Origin: Linnemannia elongata
Lineage: Eukaryota; Mortierellomycota; Mortierellomycetes; Mortierellales; Mortierellaceae
DNA length: 64,000 bases
Assembly (NCBI GenBank): GCA_036320915.1
Contig: JAXBDG010000001.1
Location: 2,542,001-2,606,000 of the forward strand
Reading direction: 5' to 3'
Part shown: positions 42,448 to 53,781 of the stretch, piece by piece
How positions within the stretch are numbered: the first letter of the stretch is position 1
How the letters are laid out: each line of letters begins with the position of its first letter
Translations under genes and position numbers: made by a program
The notes under the pieces: model-generated
What the model was told of the DNA's origin: nothing
What the model saw: only the letters and a program-made list of their open reading frames with translations
The model's database searches: none

Positions 42448-42901
42448 GCTTGTGGGTTTTTAGATGGGAGGGAAGGGAAGGCGACTGTAGGAGTGAAGAG
42501 GAGAGATGGGGAACTTAGATGAGTCGAAAGAAGAAGAGGAAAAGAGGACGAAATGAGAGTCGAATGGGCCATGAGCAGGCCTTCTTATCCCCTTTACCTT
42601 CCTTTCCCATTTCGCTCACATTGAACATGTTTACCGTTGGGGTGAAAGTGAGATTGAAAAGGCTACTGATGAGGCCCCAATGCAATGTTGTGTAACGCAT
42701 GTGCAAGAGAAAGCACAAAAAAAAAGACAAGGTACTCCGACTCCGACATTTACCATGAGGTTATTTTCCTTCTCACTCTCCCACTTTATCAACAAACAAT
42801 AGCCAACACCTCGATCGCTGTAGAGGGCCTTTTCACATTTCTGCTTCATCCTTCGAGGCAATTGATATCATCTAAACACCACTTTGTATTGTCAAAACAG
42901 T
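42448..42901. other. Intergenic, monooxygenase 2 upstream region
   Basis: Upstream sequence of monooxygenase 2, ending at the hAT insertion site. Nothing else recognised. Confidence 0.4.
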
Positions 42902-42909
42902 GTACACAG
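42902..42909. repeat. 8-bp target-site duplication, left (GTACACAG)
   Basis: GTACACAG directly abuts the left end of the hAT element; the identical octamer abuts the right end at 47915-47922. Eight bases is the hallmark length for hAT insertion. Confidence 0.92.
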
Positions 42910-43143
42910 CAGTGGCTGGGAGAGGTTGTGAGAGGGGGACAAAATCTTTGTTCTGGGAGGGGGACCTCATTGCTGAGAGGGATTTTTCCCGGTCACACAA
43001 ACTTTTGTTCCCGCTTTACAGAGCAATCCTGTCCCTCTCTGACATGCGGTCCTGTCCCTCTCTCAAAGAGGTCCAAACCCTATCCCAAGAGTGGGACATC
43101 CCACTTGAGATGTGGGCCATTCTCCCTACAACATAGAAATAAA
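42910..43143 (+). repeat. hAT terminal inverted repeat, left (234 bp)
   Basis: Reads CAGTGGCTGGGAGAGGTTG... to ...CAACATAGAAATAAA; its reverse complement is 47681-47914 with no difference seen by eye. Long TIRs of this size are unusual, since hAT TIRs are commonly 10-30 bp. It contains internal short repeats such as TGTCCCTCTCT twice and AGAGGGGGAC/GGGAGGGGGAC. Confidence 0.92.
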
Positions 43144-43304
43144 ATCTGTGCCTTAGTTTAAAATAAGCTTGTACTTTTATTTTTTTGCTCCCTCTCTTCT
43201 ACTCCTCATCACATTTTCCTTTCGTTCTTTTTTTCATTCTTTCTACCCCTCCCCTGTCTCCTTCCCTTTCCACACTTGTTAGAGTGTTCATAATAAACTT
43301 TTAT

Positions 43305-46300
43305 TTATGCTGAGAAGCGTTGACAAATGGTTTTCTCCAAAGAATGGAAAAAAATGATGTTGCGAAAGCCATCATCTGAAAGCCGCGCTCGACGCGCTGA
43401 ATATACTACTCCCGCTTTGCTGAAGAGTCGTTCCGATTCTGAGGAAGTCGCCTGAATGCTCAGGAACATTCGAGCCACGGCACACAATCCGGCAAAATTG
43501 TACAACCCTTCTTTAGTTCGCTAAAACGCTAGCGGGTCCTTGAAATATTTCTTGTTAGAGTCGGCGTTTATGGGACTGAGGATCGGTTTGTACGAGATCA
43601 GGCCACATAGAGCGCTCACGGCCCAGTCCTGAATGAGAGCACGATCGTCGGCTTGGCCTCTATTCTTGCTGGTTCCATGTTTCCTCCTTCCTTCTATTTC
43701 CTTGTTGGCAAAATGTCGAATAATCTCTCTGTAGACAAGAGTTTCTGCCCTCAGTCTGTTCGTCGGCGGAGTCTTGGCATCCGTTTGTGGAATTTGGAGA
43801 GGAAAATCGGCTGGAAGGGTGAATGGACCCTCCACTGGGATGCGCAGACGGTACTCCAGTGATAGCTTGAAGGGTAATCGAGCAATATCTGGACGGGAAT
43901 CTTGGGCAACGCCTAATGTGGGGTCAGCGAGTGAGGCAGCAGCTTCTTCAGCAGCTATCTGGGCGTCTCGTTCGGCAACTTGACGGGGGTTGTCAAGATC
44001 CCAGATCGTTGACGTAGCACAAGCAGGATTGAGGTACATGGCAAGCAACATGCCGTCGGGAATGTCATCCAGAGGCCAATTATACTCAATGTGGGTTTTG
44101 AGCTGCTCGTACATAAAAATCGCCGTCCCTGTCTTGTACTGTTCCGGGTTTGAAATGACGTCGTGAGCTTGGATGCAAGCCTGCGAGATGGTCGAGTATC
44201 CTGAGCCTCCGATCCAGTGTGTGAAATCCGCCGCAGGGGTCAAGAGTCGGTCAGTCTCCTTCAACAGTTCCAGTTCGTCGTCCGTAGGTAGCGACGTCTC
44301 AATCGTCTTGAACTTGGCTCGCTCCTCCGCAGAGATTTTATCCAGTTGTAACAGCGCCTCGAAAGTTTTACTTAACACGGGACTGATGTCCAGTATCCTC
44401 GATATCATCGCCAGCTTTGAGTTCCAACGAGTTGTATTGGCCGAGACGAGTGTAACCTCTTCCTGCTTTTATCTGAGAGACCGGAAGGAGGGTGCAGAAG
44501 GTTGAGGATTGGCAATCGGCTCGACATCATCAGAAGGCAGCTGGGCTTGAGCAGGAGCGCCGTCAGTTGGAGGGGCCTGAGGAGGATTTGCACACGGCCC
44601 AACGTTAGCGGCAAGCTGCTGGGTGAGTGCAGGAACACCATCGGCAGGAGTGGACGACACGGCGTCTAGGGAGGGTGCTTGAGCTTGAGCGAGCAAAGGG
44701 ACACCATCGACCCGGCGCGCGGCGATGAGGTATGTGCCCCATTTGTCATTGAGTACTTTTTTGGCAACCGAATTGTTGTTGAAGAATGAGACAATGGCGG
44801 CACACTTGTTGGTGATGTCCACCAAAGGTTTTGTCTTGTCCCAAGCCTTGTTAATGCAGAGCTGCATCTTGTGAGCGGTGCAGGCGACCCAATACGCCCC
44901 AGTATTCTGCTCGCATTCTTGGAGACTCTTTTTGATGTTCGCTCCCTGATCACTGGTCATGCCAACAACCTTGCTCGTAAGAGACCACTGATCCACGACT
45001 CGGTCTATCATATTAATATATCAACGGCAGCTGTTAATAAAAGGTTAAGATTTAAGAGGCGCATATTTGTGAGTGAATATAAAGAGTACTTACTAATAAC
45101 ATTTGTGACAACCAGGGCAGATATCCTGGATTCCTTGAGGAGCTCCATACCGATAACCACGGACGACATCCTGTATCCTCGCGTTATATAGTGGAAAGTA
45201 ACGCCGAGATACTTTCTCTTGTTGGTCGAGCATGTCCAGGCATCCGTCGTGATCGACCCTCCGTCGATATTAGCGAGCAGGTAATTAACGGTTTGACGTT
45301 TTTTTTCGAGGACCTTGACGCGAAGGTGGTTCTGTAGAGTGTCGTGGGAGGGTAGTTGGAACTGCGGATTCAGAATTCTGCAGAACTCTTTCAAGTTTGC
45401 TGATGTCGCAATATGGTAAGGCAAGCCGTCCATCGCAACGAGTCTCATCAATTGGTGCTCGGCGCTCTGCTGTTGTGTCTCACTCCATGCAAACGCAGTG
45501 CCGGTGTTGGTGTTAAGGATGTGTGCAGTTTTGGACCTCTTTGACTTTGATGGTGTCGGTGGTAAGGCGTCCTGTTTCAGATTCTCGAGAATAAGCGAAG
45601 CCCGCCGTTGTCGTTCCTGGAAATATTCGATGTCGGCCAAGATGGCAGGATGTTTGCGCATCAGATGCTTACGACGCCCGCTGGCAGTACCTTGCGGGTT
45701 GTTGCAAACTGTGGTTACGCCATCGACCTCTTTCAAGATTTTGCAATAATATTTGTCCGGTCCCTTCTCAAAGCAGAATAATGCCGAAGAGTTTGAGCGA
45801 GGGGTTTTTTCTGCGACGTTGTCGATGGGTTCTGTGTCCTCGGCGCCCAATGGATCGGGGTCGGTGCATTCGATGTCGGCGTCGGTGGGAATCCTCTCGG
45901 TGTCGCCGTCATTGGATCCAGATGAGCCAAAAAGGATTTTTCGGATGGGAACCAACTGTAATGCTTGGAGCGCGGGCGGGGCTAGCCTTTTGCACACCGC
46001 AGCGGAAGGAAGCCTGCCCAAGGGAGTGGTAATATATAGCCGACGAAACTCCTTGCTGGCCTGGATCTCGTCCCTGGTCTCATGGCGCTGCATTATTTTC
46101 AGACAATTTTCGATCAGGTCGACGGTCAAGTCCGACCCCGTTGATGAGCTCGTCGCCAAGTAGTCGTTGATCTTGTTGTTCATCTCGTTCACTACTAAAG
46201 CGGGACTAGATAGGTCTGAGGCAGACAGCGCACAATCCTGCGTCGACGGAACAGAGGCTGAGCTACGGCTGACCATATCTGGCAAGGAGGCGGAGGCTGT

Positions 46301-47340
46301 TGGTGGATGTAATTGAGTTGAATGTTGGAGTTCGTGATGAAGAGGTGCGGTTGGATATGCGAAACGGACGGCATTAGGACTATGCGAGACGTGTGGGTGG
46401 CGGCCGAAAAGGTTGTCTCGGGCTGAATTGCTTGCAAACGGATATCCATAAGAATCAACTGAAGACATGTGGGGAGTGTTTTGTCCGGGGGCCATCTGGT
46501 AAGGCGCGTCGACTATAAGACCGTGGAAAGAAGAGGAGGAGGAGGCCGAAAATGCACGCTCTGAGGAAGGCTGGTAGACTGGCCGGGCGGGCGAGGGTTG
46601 CACATTGGCGTGCTGGTAAGTAGAGGAGGCGGAACCAAAGGAGTAGTGGTGGGTAGAATGGGCAGGCATATAGGAAGGGTGGTTGGCAGACGGGGTAGGA
46701 CTGTACGCGGGATGGTAAGTAGAGGTGGGACCATAGGAGGACTGGTTGGTAGAAAGAGCAGCAGGAGAGGTGGCAACAGCATAGTTCGCGAGATCGGTTT
46801 GCGACTTTGATCGACTGAGTTTGCTAGGGGAACCCTCGATTAGGCTATCAATATTCTGACGAAGATGGCTTATTATAGCAGGGGATGTCCCCGCTGAAAC
46901 CGAAGCCTTGGTAGGAGTGCGAGTGGGGATACCGGGGAGCCGGTAGGGATTGTACTCTGGCACTGTTGGACGGATAAATTCTGCTCTGGTGGTAATTGAC
47001 TCTGTTGCGTGAAACGAAGGTCGTGTTGCTGTCGATCGCTTTCCATTCGATCTATTAGACTATAAATAAAAGTTACCAGGATCGACATATACTTTAGCAC
47101 GAAGTATTACGTTACAACACTTGAAATGTCATGCAATCGACAAACGGGAACACCTACAGGAGTACTAGGCCCAACTTCATCGTCGCCGACCAGAAAAGGC
47201 GATTCCGTATCTCCATGACCATCAAATCCGCGGCTGTTGTAGTGCAACAATTTCTCAGACTCAAGGTCTGATTCACCGTCGTCAGGCGCGTTGTTTGACG
47301 CGTTGTAAGCATCGTCTAACTCGTTATCGAAAATTGCCAT
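43305..47340 (-). pseudogene. hAT transposase with two in-frame stop codons
   Basis: Exons 47158-47340, 45094-47059 and 43305-45004; introns of 98 and 89 nt (GTAGGT...TATAG; GTAAGT...GATAG) join in frame to 1,282 codons. N-terminus acidic, then a long Ser/Pro/Thr/Tyr-rich region, a BED-type zinc finger (about 500-535: YYC...VC...RRKHLMRKH), and the RNase H-like core with Asp in GSITTDAWTC (about 667) and GMTSDQGAN (about 735). The CTAHKMQLCI motif, a Pro/Ala-rich insertion, the TRWNSKL motif and the C-terminal dimerisation region (ATSSESERLFSKAG) follow. Stops: TAA at 44469-44471 just before TRWNS, and TAG at 43521-43523 after DPLAF, where other family members carry a Trp. The first might lie in a small unspliced intron; the second looks like a plain nonsense change. 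Confidence 0.82.
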
Positions 47341-47485
47341 TGCTGGGAGGAGGAGGTGGCAAGGGATGGAACAAGGATTTTGAAAAGAAAACGAAAGAAA
47401 AACAGTGGTTGGGAACAAATAGACACGCAATAAGAAAGAAGATGTTGGAAAGGGAGAAAGGGATGGGATGGGAGAGGGATAAAAA

Positions 47486-47508
47486 GAAAAGAAAGAAACA
47501 AAGAAACA

Positions 47509-47555
<47 letters not shown>

Positions 47556-47671
47556 CAAGAAAGCAAGAAGAAAGCAAGAAAGCAAGAAAGCAAGAAAGCA
47601 AGAAAGAAAGAAAGAAAGAAAGAAGAAAGAAAGAAGAAAGAAAAGAAAAAAGAAAGAAAAAAGAAAGAAGT
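47486..47671 (+). repeat. GAAA-type microsatellite inside the hAT element
   Basis: About 185 bp of (GAAA)n with GCAA and GAAGAAA variants, between the transposase start codon (47340) and the right TIR. The long Ser/Phe/Leu open frames here are translations of this repeat. Confidence 0.95.
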
Positions 47672-47680
47672 AATTCAGGC

Positions 47681-47914
47681 TTTATTTCTATGTTGTAGGG
47701 AGAATGGCCCACATCTCAAGTGGGATGTCCCACTCTTGGGATAGGGTTTGGACCTCTTTGAGAGAGGGACAGGACCGCATGTCAGAGAGGGACAGGATTG
47801 CTCTGTAAAGCGGGAACAAAAGTTTGTGTGACCGGGAAAAATCCCTCTCAGCAATGAGGTCCCCCTCCCAGAACAAAGATTTTGTCCCCCTCTCACAACC
47901 TCTCCCAGCCACTG
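47681..47914 (-). repeat. hAT terminal inverted repeat, right (234 bp)
   Basis: Exact reverse complement of 42910-43143 by eye; ends ...CCTCTCCCAGCCACTG at the target duplication. Confidence 0.92.
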
Positions 47915-47922
47915 GTACACAG
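47915..47922. repeat. 8-bp target-site duplication, right (GTACACAG)
   Basis: Identical to the octamer at 42902-42909. Confidence 0.92.
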
Positions 47923-48856
47923 GCGTTGATTCATCGTCCCGCAACTAAGTCAGGGAAAGAGGCAGAAGAGAAGGAGCGGTGTTTGCGTGTTCAATTGAAA
48001 TGCAACCTAAAAGGATTTATACATCAAAAGGGTTGATCAGACCCATGTGTCTTCATTCGACGAAACTGAAGTACCAGAAAGGGAAAAAGAACAATCGTGC
48101 TCTTTTTATTTTTCTTGTTCATTAACGTCTGAGCAAACACGAATTAACCGCTACTGTTGAGTGCTGAAGGAAAGAACAAAAGCATACTTCTATGACAGAT
48201 AGGCTGTCGTATTTTCTCTTTTCCTACTAAGCAATATCAATTGGGGAGCCGGAGTTGTTCGTGGTAGGGTGCAGATATTCGACAAACAAAAAAATTGTTC
48301 AGACCCCCCCACCTCTGCTGTTTCAAGGGAATCGGAATCATCGAGATCAACCCATTGCACGCTTCAACATGCATGAATAGGTGGGCGAAGAAATAAACAA
48401 GTGCAGAGAAGGAGTCAAGCGGGACCAGAACACTACATCCTAATGCTTAAACACCATTGAGCAAGCAAAGGACATATACATACATGTTCATGTACCATAT
48501 TAGAGGGGAAGAATGCACCTTCTTTGGTTAGGGGAATAAAGCGAACTACTCTCTGAGCCCACCATCGATTAAGCTGCATTGCATGACCATCCTGTTTTCC
48601 TTGTTCGCTTTCTTCTTCGTCACACTTCCCCTTCCTTTCTTCTGTTTCAGCCCTGCCTTCTCCTTTCTTCTTTTTCTCGACTGTCAACCTCTTCTTCACT
48701 CGTCCCTTCAGTCATCTCATTCATTTTACACTTTCATTTCTCATTTCAAAACTCCCATCTCTTCACTCACCAGCGTTCACCATCTCATCAGAAATAAGAA
48801 CAACAGAGAACGAGCGACTCCTCCTTTTTCTTTTTTCCGTTCGCCCGCACTTAACA
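47923..48856. other. Intergenic, upstream of ELHEYP pseudogene
   Basis: No gene recognised. CT-rich leader at 48590-48780 resembles a normal fungal 5' region, so the pseudogene promoter may persist. Confidence 0.4.
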
Positions 48857-51764
48857 ATGACACTTCACCAACGCTTTCAACACGGCGAGAGGGTCGAGCT
48901 TTTCACTCCAAGAAAAGACAAGACCACTGGCGTTCTGTACGTTCGTGAAAATGATGTCCAAAGGGTGTTCCCTGGTGCCAATCTGTTCAAGGTTAATGGT
49001 GTCGTTCTTTACTACCTCGAAGACGAGAACGAAGAAGAGTAGGAAAGAAGCACAGGATACTGTCCTTTTACATGATCTATTCCTTGGACCACAACGCTCT
49101 CTGTATTGTTGCCTGCTTATATGCCCTCTTGTTTTCCCTGTGCAGATATGCTCCCAAAAAGGATCGCCTACCACCCAGACAACACTGTCGACATTTTTAT
49201 TACCGCCCCTGCCCACACTTCTATGGACTCTAGCGCCAGCCTCCCTCGTTCGACCTCACTTCACACCAACAGTGGAAAGCAATACGACCCATCTTCAACT
49301 AAGGAGTTGGACCTGACTGTATCGACTCCTTCCTTGCAGTATACACTCCCTACACTCACAGACGCTCATGTCTGTACGCCTTTGCAGCCCTTCCTCACTC
49401 CTACCCTTATCTCATCCAACGTTGCTACCATTCAGCAAGCATCAATCGCCGGCCCTATGGCGATGCTCTCGACCATGGCACTGAATATTACACAACTCCA
49501 GCAACAACTCGAGCGCTCCACAGACCAACAGCCTGTCCACCGCCAGCAGCAAATGCAGAAACTCATCGATATGGTCGCACAGCAAAATGGGATGGTTGTT
49601 AAGATGATCGAGGTTCTCCGAGAACAGGAAGCGTCAAAGGAGAGTGAAGAGCAGATGTTAAAGATGCAGCAAGAGACGATCGACAGGCTGATTGATAACC
49701 AGCAGCGCGTCGATGAATTTCTCGTCCAGAACTATGAGCTCCACGAGTACCCGATCCCCAGGCTCTTTGTCGTCCTTCCCGACTCCAGCGGCGGGGAACC
49801 TAGGAAATTTTTGATGGAAGGATTCCGACTGTTCTTCCTCTGCTAGTGCGGTGATGACTGTGGTTTAAGTACAGACCAGGTTCTGTCCTCGGAAAAGTTC
49901 GGTACTGCCAACGCAGCATCATCACCCCCGATCCCTGTAAGGAATAGTATCCACATCGCCAAGCACCAAGGATATGAGCTCTCGCGGCCTGCCGAGTTCT
50001 TCGACCAATATGGCCCATATGTCCTCTGCATGCTCAGGATCCTACAACACTGTCTAGCTGTGGCTGCTGTGGCTGCTCATGTTGCCGTTCTGGCTGATAG
50101 TGGCCTCAAGGATGTCATGGACGGAGTCAAGTCGATCTCTGAGAGCACCATCAATGCCGTCGATGTGTCGATCAACATTCTGGAGACTAAGCTGGGTGAC
50201 GTCGAAGTCGCCAACGGACTTAAAAGAACCGCTCTCAATGCTCAAGAGAACAACACCATTTTTGAGCACCTTACAGCCCTCGAGGGTTCCGACCTTCGAC
50301 GCCTAGACACCTTCCTTCGCAACAATGACAATGACAAGATTCTAGGTAACCTCTACCGGATCCCCACAAAGCAAGGACATATCAGATGGGTCTGCTTCGA
50401 ACACTATCAAGAGAAGTACCGCGCAACCGCTCTTTCATCATTCGTCCAGTCGGTCGAGAGCGCCGGCGGCAGCTACGACTCCCACCTCGGCCGGGTTACG
50501 ATTAAACTCAAGTCCGGAGCCACCGCCAAGGACTTTTTCCGCCGACTTGCCACTCAAACCCTAGCCGTTCAGAGCTTGGATGTCACCCTCGACTGGGACT
50601 TTGGGTCCGCAGGTCTTGTCACACTCGTTGATATGGTCTCCAAGTCGAATGTCAAGGCTGTCAAGCTGGATCTGCAGGACAATTGCACCTCCAACGCCAC
50701 TACTACATCGCTGCAACCCGGCAAAGGAAGCTATCACTCGTTTCAACGCTTCATGGCTCCAGAGCTTCAGCTTCTATGGATGGATCAACAAGGAGGACAA
50801 AAATCGATTGACAAACATCATCTCACAATGTTCCCAAGTGGTGGATCTTAGACTTGTCAGTAAAGACAGGTGCTTCATGGTGTTGAGCTTGGAGAAGGCT
50901 GTGTTCTCCCTGAAAATGCTGCGGCGGCTACATCTTAGTGGTTGGGAGCTATCTTTTTATCACGATGGCTATGTGTACGACCCTCGACCAATGAAGGAGA
51001 TCGTCTATTGCACTACCCTCGGGGATGCTAGGTTCTTGAGCGAGACAGTCCGAAAGTCGGGAGCTGTGCTTGAGGTTCTCATCCTCCGTTCCAATTCTGT
51101 AATGGGGGTCGATATTGGTCCTGAGGACTCATCAGCCATTCCGCTACTTCGTGGACATGAGGGAGCACCCGTCAAACCTATTTCCAATGTACCTCACCTC
51201 TCTGCTCTCACCCATCTCGACCTCTCAATGGCATTTACGTATCCATCTGACCAGCACCTGTCGACTGTCTTGCCTCGCCTGGATCTCGTTCACTTTGGAT
51301 TCAACCCTTACTCGCGTGAATTACTCCAGCACTGCAATATTGCCTCTCTAAAGTCCCTCGCGATAAAAGTCCCTTCTGCTATTGATTTGAAGGTTCTCCT
51401 GGACATGATGGACGACAAGACTCCTGCTCGGACCTGAGATAGACTTGAGCAGTTGTACATTGAAAATATTTCGCCCTACACCAAATTGCCCACACTCTTT
51501 CTACGGAGCACACAATTAACTCGACTGTCCCTGGATGGCGTCTTTGACTCCATACCTTTGACAACGGTACTCAAAGCTGTCAACCTCTCTAAGCTCCAAG
51601 AAATATCTATTTGCAACTCCACGTACTATCCTAGTGCTGAGCAAGCTATTGCGAGCAGGATCAACGATTTTACAGAGTCTCTGGTGGTTCGATTGGACAA
51701 GCATTCGTCCACACAATATATCCAACAAGGCGGCAAACCTAGAACCGTCGTTGGTTCTTCCTAG
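48857..51764 (+). pseudogene. ELHEYP-family pseudogene (only plus-strand copy)
   Basis: Exon 1 (48857-49038, again 182 nt) is intact: MTLHQRFQHGERVELFTPRK ... DVQRVFPGANLFKVNGVV. The intron (GTAGGA ... TGTGCAG, to 49145) and second exon follow. Breaks: a one-nucleotide gain at the start of exon 2 (five A where the frame needs the member-2 spacing, so KRIAYHPDNT is out of frame); TAG at 49844-49846 where relatives have Glu in FFLCECG; loss of about 40 codons and a frame change near 50745-50760; TGA at 51435-51437. The coiled coil (LREQEASKESEEQMLKMQQE), ELHEYPIPRLFVVLPDS and much of the LRR tail are still legible. It diverges more from members 2 and 3 than those two from each other. Unlike the others it is on the plus strand, next to the hAT insertion. 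Confidence 0.85.
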
Positions 51765-52420
51765 ACTCTACCTCGTCATCGTGTAACCAACATGGGACTC
51801 GTTGATTCTGATGACCATCACTACCGCTTTCTACAGCACGTTCTCGCAGTGTACTCTTCTTGAAGTACTTCTTTTCTCTTGGTCCCCTCTCGTTTTTCTT
51901 GATCCTTTCTCTTCTTTCTTTTCCTCCTTCTCCTTTTTCTTCGTTGCCTTTTCCTCATCTTTATAATATAACTAATTGGCACACACAAATAAAATATGGT
52001 GTTGGAAATGTTTAGTTTGTATTGCATTGGCGTGAGCATTTATTGACCGCGCCAACGAAAGAAAAACGAAAATAGAAAAAAAAAGAGTTGGACATATTAT
52101 ACAGCTGTCAACGCCAAATCAAACTATAAAATGATAAAAATGAGGATCATTCCTGCTTCTTCCATGGCGAATATGCCCCAAAACTACAGTCATCAACGTT
52201 CGACCACCGACACTCCTCGGTCCTGAACCTGCAATATGACTTGACAAAGATGCCAGAGTATGAACAAGCGGCAACGGACAGAATGGCATGCGAGGTTTCG
52301 AACTGCGATGTCTTGGGAAGCTTGGCATGAGGAAGGCAATTGAAAATCCACTCCCGAACCTCCCTTGAAAATCATTGGCATTCATTTGTTGACTGTGATC
52401 ATGAAACTATGCGAGAGGGA

Positions 52421-52462
<42 letters not shown>

Positions 52463-52654
52463 CATTACAACCAACAGCACTTACACATATTTCTCGGGGC
52501 CTTGGACCCACACGCCTTTTATTTCCCTTCATTCTTTTGCTTTCATATTCCTGATACTACCCACAACTACCCTCACTCTCTCCACATATATAACGATATC
52601 AGTAATGAGACCATAACTCATTATCCTCTCCCTACTCCACCTCCCGCCACAGAA
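51765..52654. other. Intergenic with T37 tract
   Basis: Contains a run of 37 T at 52424-52460 and pyrimidine-rich sequence. From 52500 on, a leader-like C/A/T-rich region precedes the secreted-protein relic. No gene recognised. Confidence 0.4.
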
Positions 52655-52962
52655 ATGACCTGAAGCCTGCCACCCAGGGTTCACCAAAACATGCAACTTC
52701 CTCTAAGACGCTGTCGAGAACCGAGTCCCCGACATCAGCCTGTACAAGGTCACCGTCCAGGAACTGTCTCAGTAACAACGACTTCATCTTTCGAATCCGG
52801 AACCATGACGAGGGGATATCGACCGAACCCGTTGTGAGGTCTTCAAGAAAGAATAGTCATTTTGAGGATGCGAGGGAGCATGGGGGAGGCTTGCGAGGTG
52901 AGGTTCAGAAGGCATATCTTGGGAGACAAGATATGGGGGGAGGGTGTGTACACAAATCTTAA
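52655..52962 (+). pseudogene. Relic of a small cysteine-rich secreted protein gene
   Basis: Starting at ATG 52655 the sequence reads, with stops, CHPGFTKTCNFL-stop-DAVENRVPDISLYK, which follows CNPGYRRHYDSKCDTPKNRL of the gene 36416-36814 in order and spacing. A frame change near 52770 leads to NNDFIFRIRNHDEG, matching KNDIVFRIRPRDGA. The signal-peptide codons are gone (ATG ACC TGA). The rest of the frame to 52962 is weakly similar. A dead paralogue. Confidence 0.65.
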
Positions 52963-53740
52963 ACTTACTTTTTTGATCTACATTCTTTGGCATAAGAGTC
53001 GATCGTCAAAGTTCCGTTGACGTGGAAAAGAAGGACACGCATTCATTTGTTTTCTACTTGAGGAGAGAGTGAAGATGCAGTGTAGGGGGAGTGTAAGCAG
53101 GTCGGCAAGGAACGAGGGATAGGAAATGACGACGAACAGACCAAGAAGAAAAAAAGCAAAAGAAAACAAGGCGGCGATCGCATGTGCTACATAGGCTCGC
53201 AAAAGGGGGTCTCGGAAGCAAATGGTTGTCAAAGCGCTCGCCACAACTTAATCCACTTCACTGGTTCAGGACTCATATAATTTTCCTAGTACCATCAGTT
53301 ACGTCTGACCAACGATCAAATCTTATCTGTTGGCGCCTATTTGTCTTAAATATCGTTACTCCACCGCTGCTCACACTATGAAAAAAGGTGAGAGGGAAAT
53401 GAGGTCCCTTTTAATACGTAAACCTTTTGACGTTTTAATGCAACTTGCCAGTGAATTCTGTTGTAATTATTGGGAATTTCACATAAAATATGTTGTTTTG
53501 GCCACTAAACCCCGACTAGCCAGCTATTCAGGACAACATTTTTGTTCCACAACCATGCAAACCCTGCTCACAGCTGGATTAGTGGTTAATTTTTTACATC
53601 ATTTTCGTTGAAAGGCACAATATCATCTAAATAATCTATTTGCCTTCGTTTTCCACGAGACCACAATATTTGAGACCCCTATATATTTCTTTATTATTAT
53701 CTTCCACAATTGCCATTGAAGTCTTTTGAAATTGGGCGGT

Positions 53741-53781
<41 letters not shown>

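Larger units (their letters stand above)
42910..47914 (-). mobile_element. hAT-superfamily DNA transposon, 5,005 bp
   Basis: The element is bounded by identical 234-bp terminal inverted repeats starting CAGTGGCTGGGAGAGGTTG (CA...TG ends as usual in hAT) and by a perfect 8-bp target duplication. Inside lies one transposase gene on the minus strand (43305-47340) with BED zinc finger, RNase H-like core and hAT dimerisation region. Identical repeats and an intact target duplication mean a recent insertion. The transposase carries two in-frame stops, so this copy is probably mobilised in trans or died soon after insertion. It sits between monooxygenase 2 and an ELHEYP pseudogene without visibly breaking a gene. 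Confidence 0.93.

Noticed and set aside
42685..43161. 158-codon frame containing a 74-residue peptide repeated at 47675-47944
   Set aside because: The repeated peptide is a translation of the hAT terminal inverted repeat, not a duplicated gene.
47107..47712. Phe/Leu/Ser-rich 'membrane protein' frame
   Set aside because: Its first ~120 codons are the translated GAAA microsatellite; only the part from 47340 downstream is real transposase exon 1.
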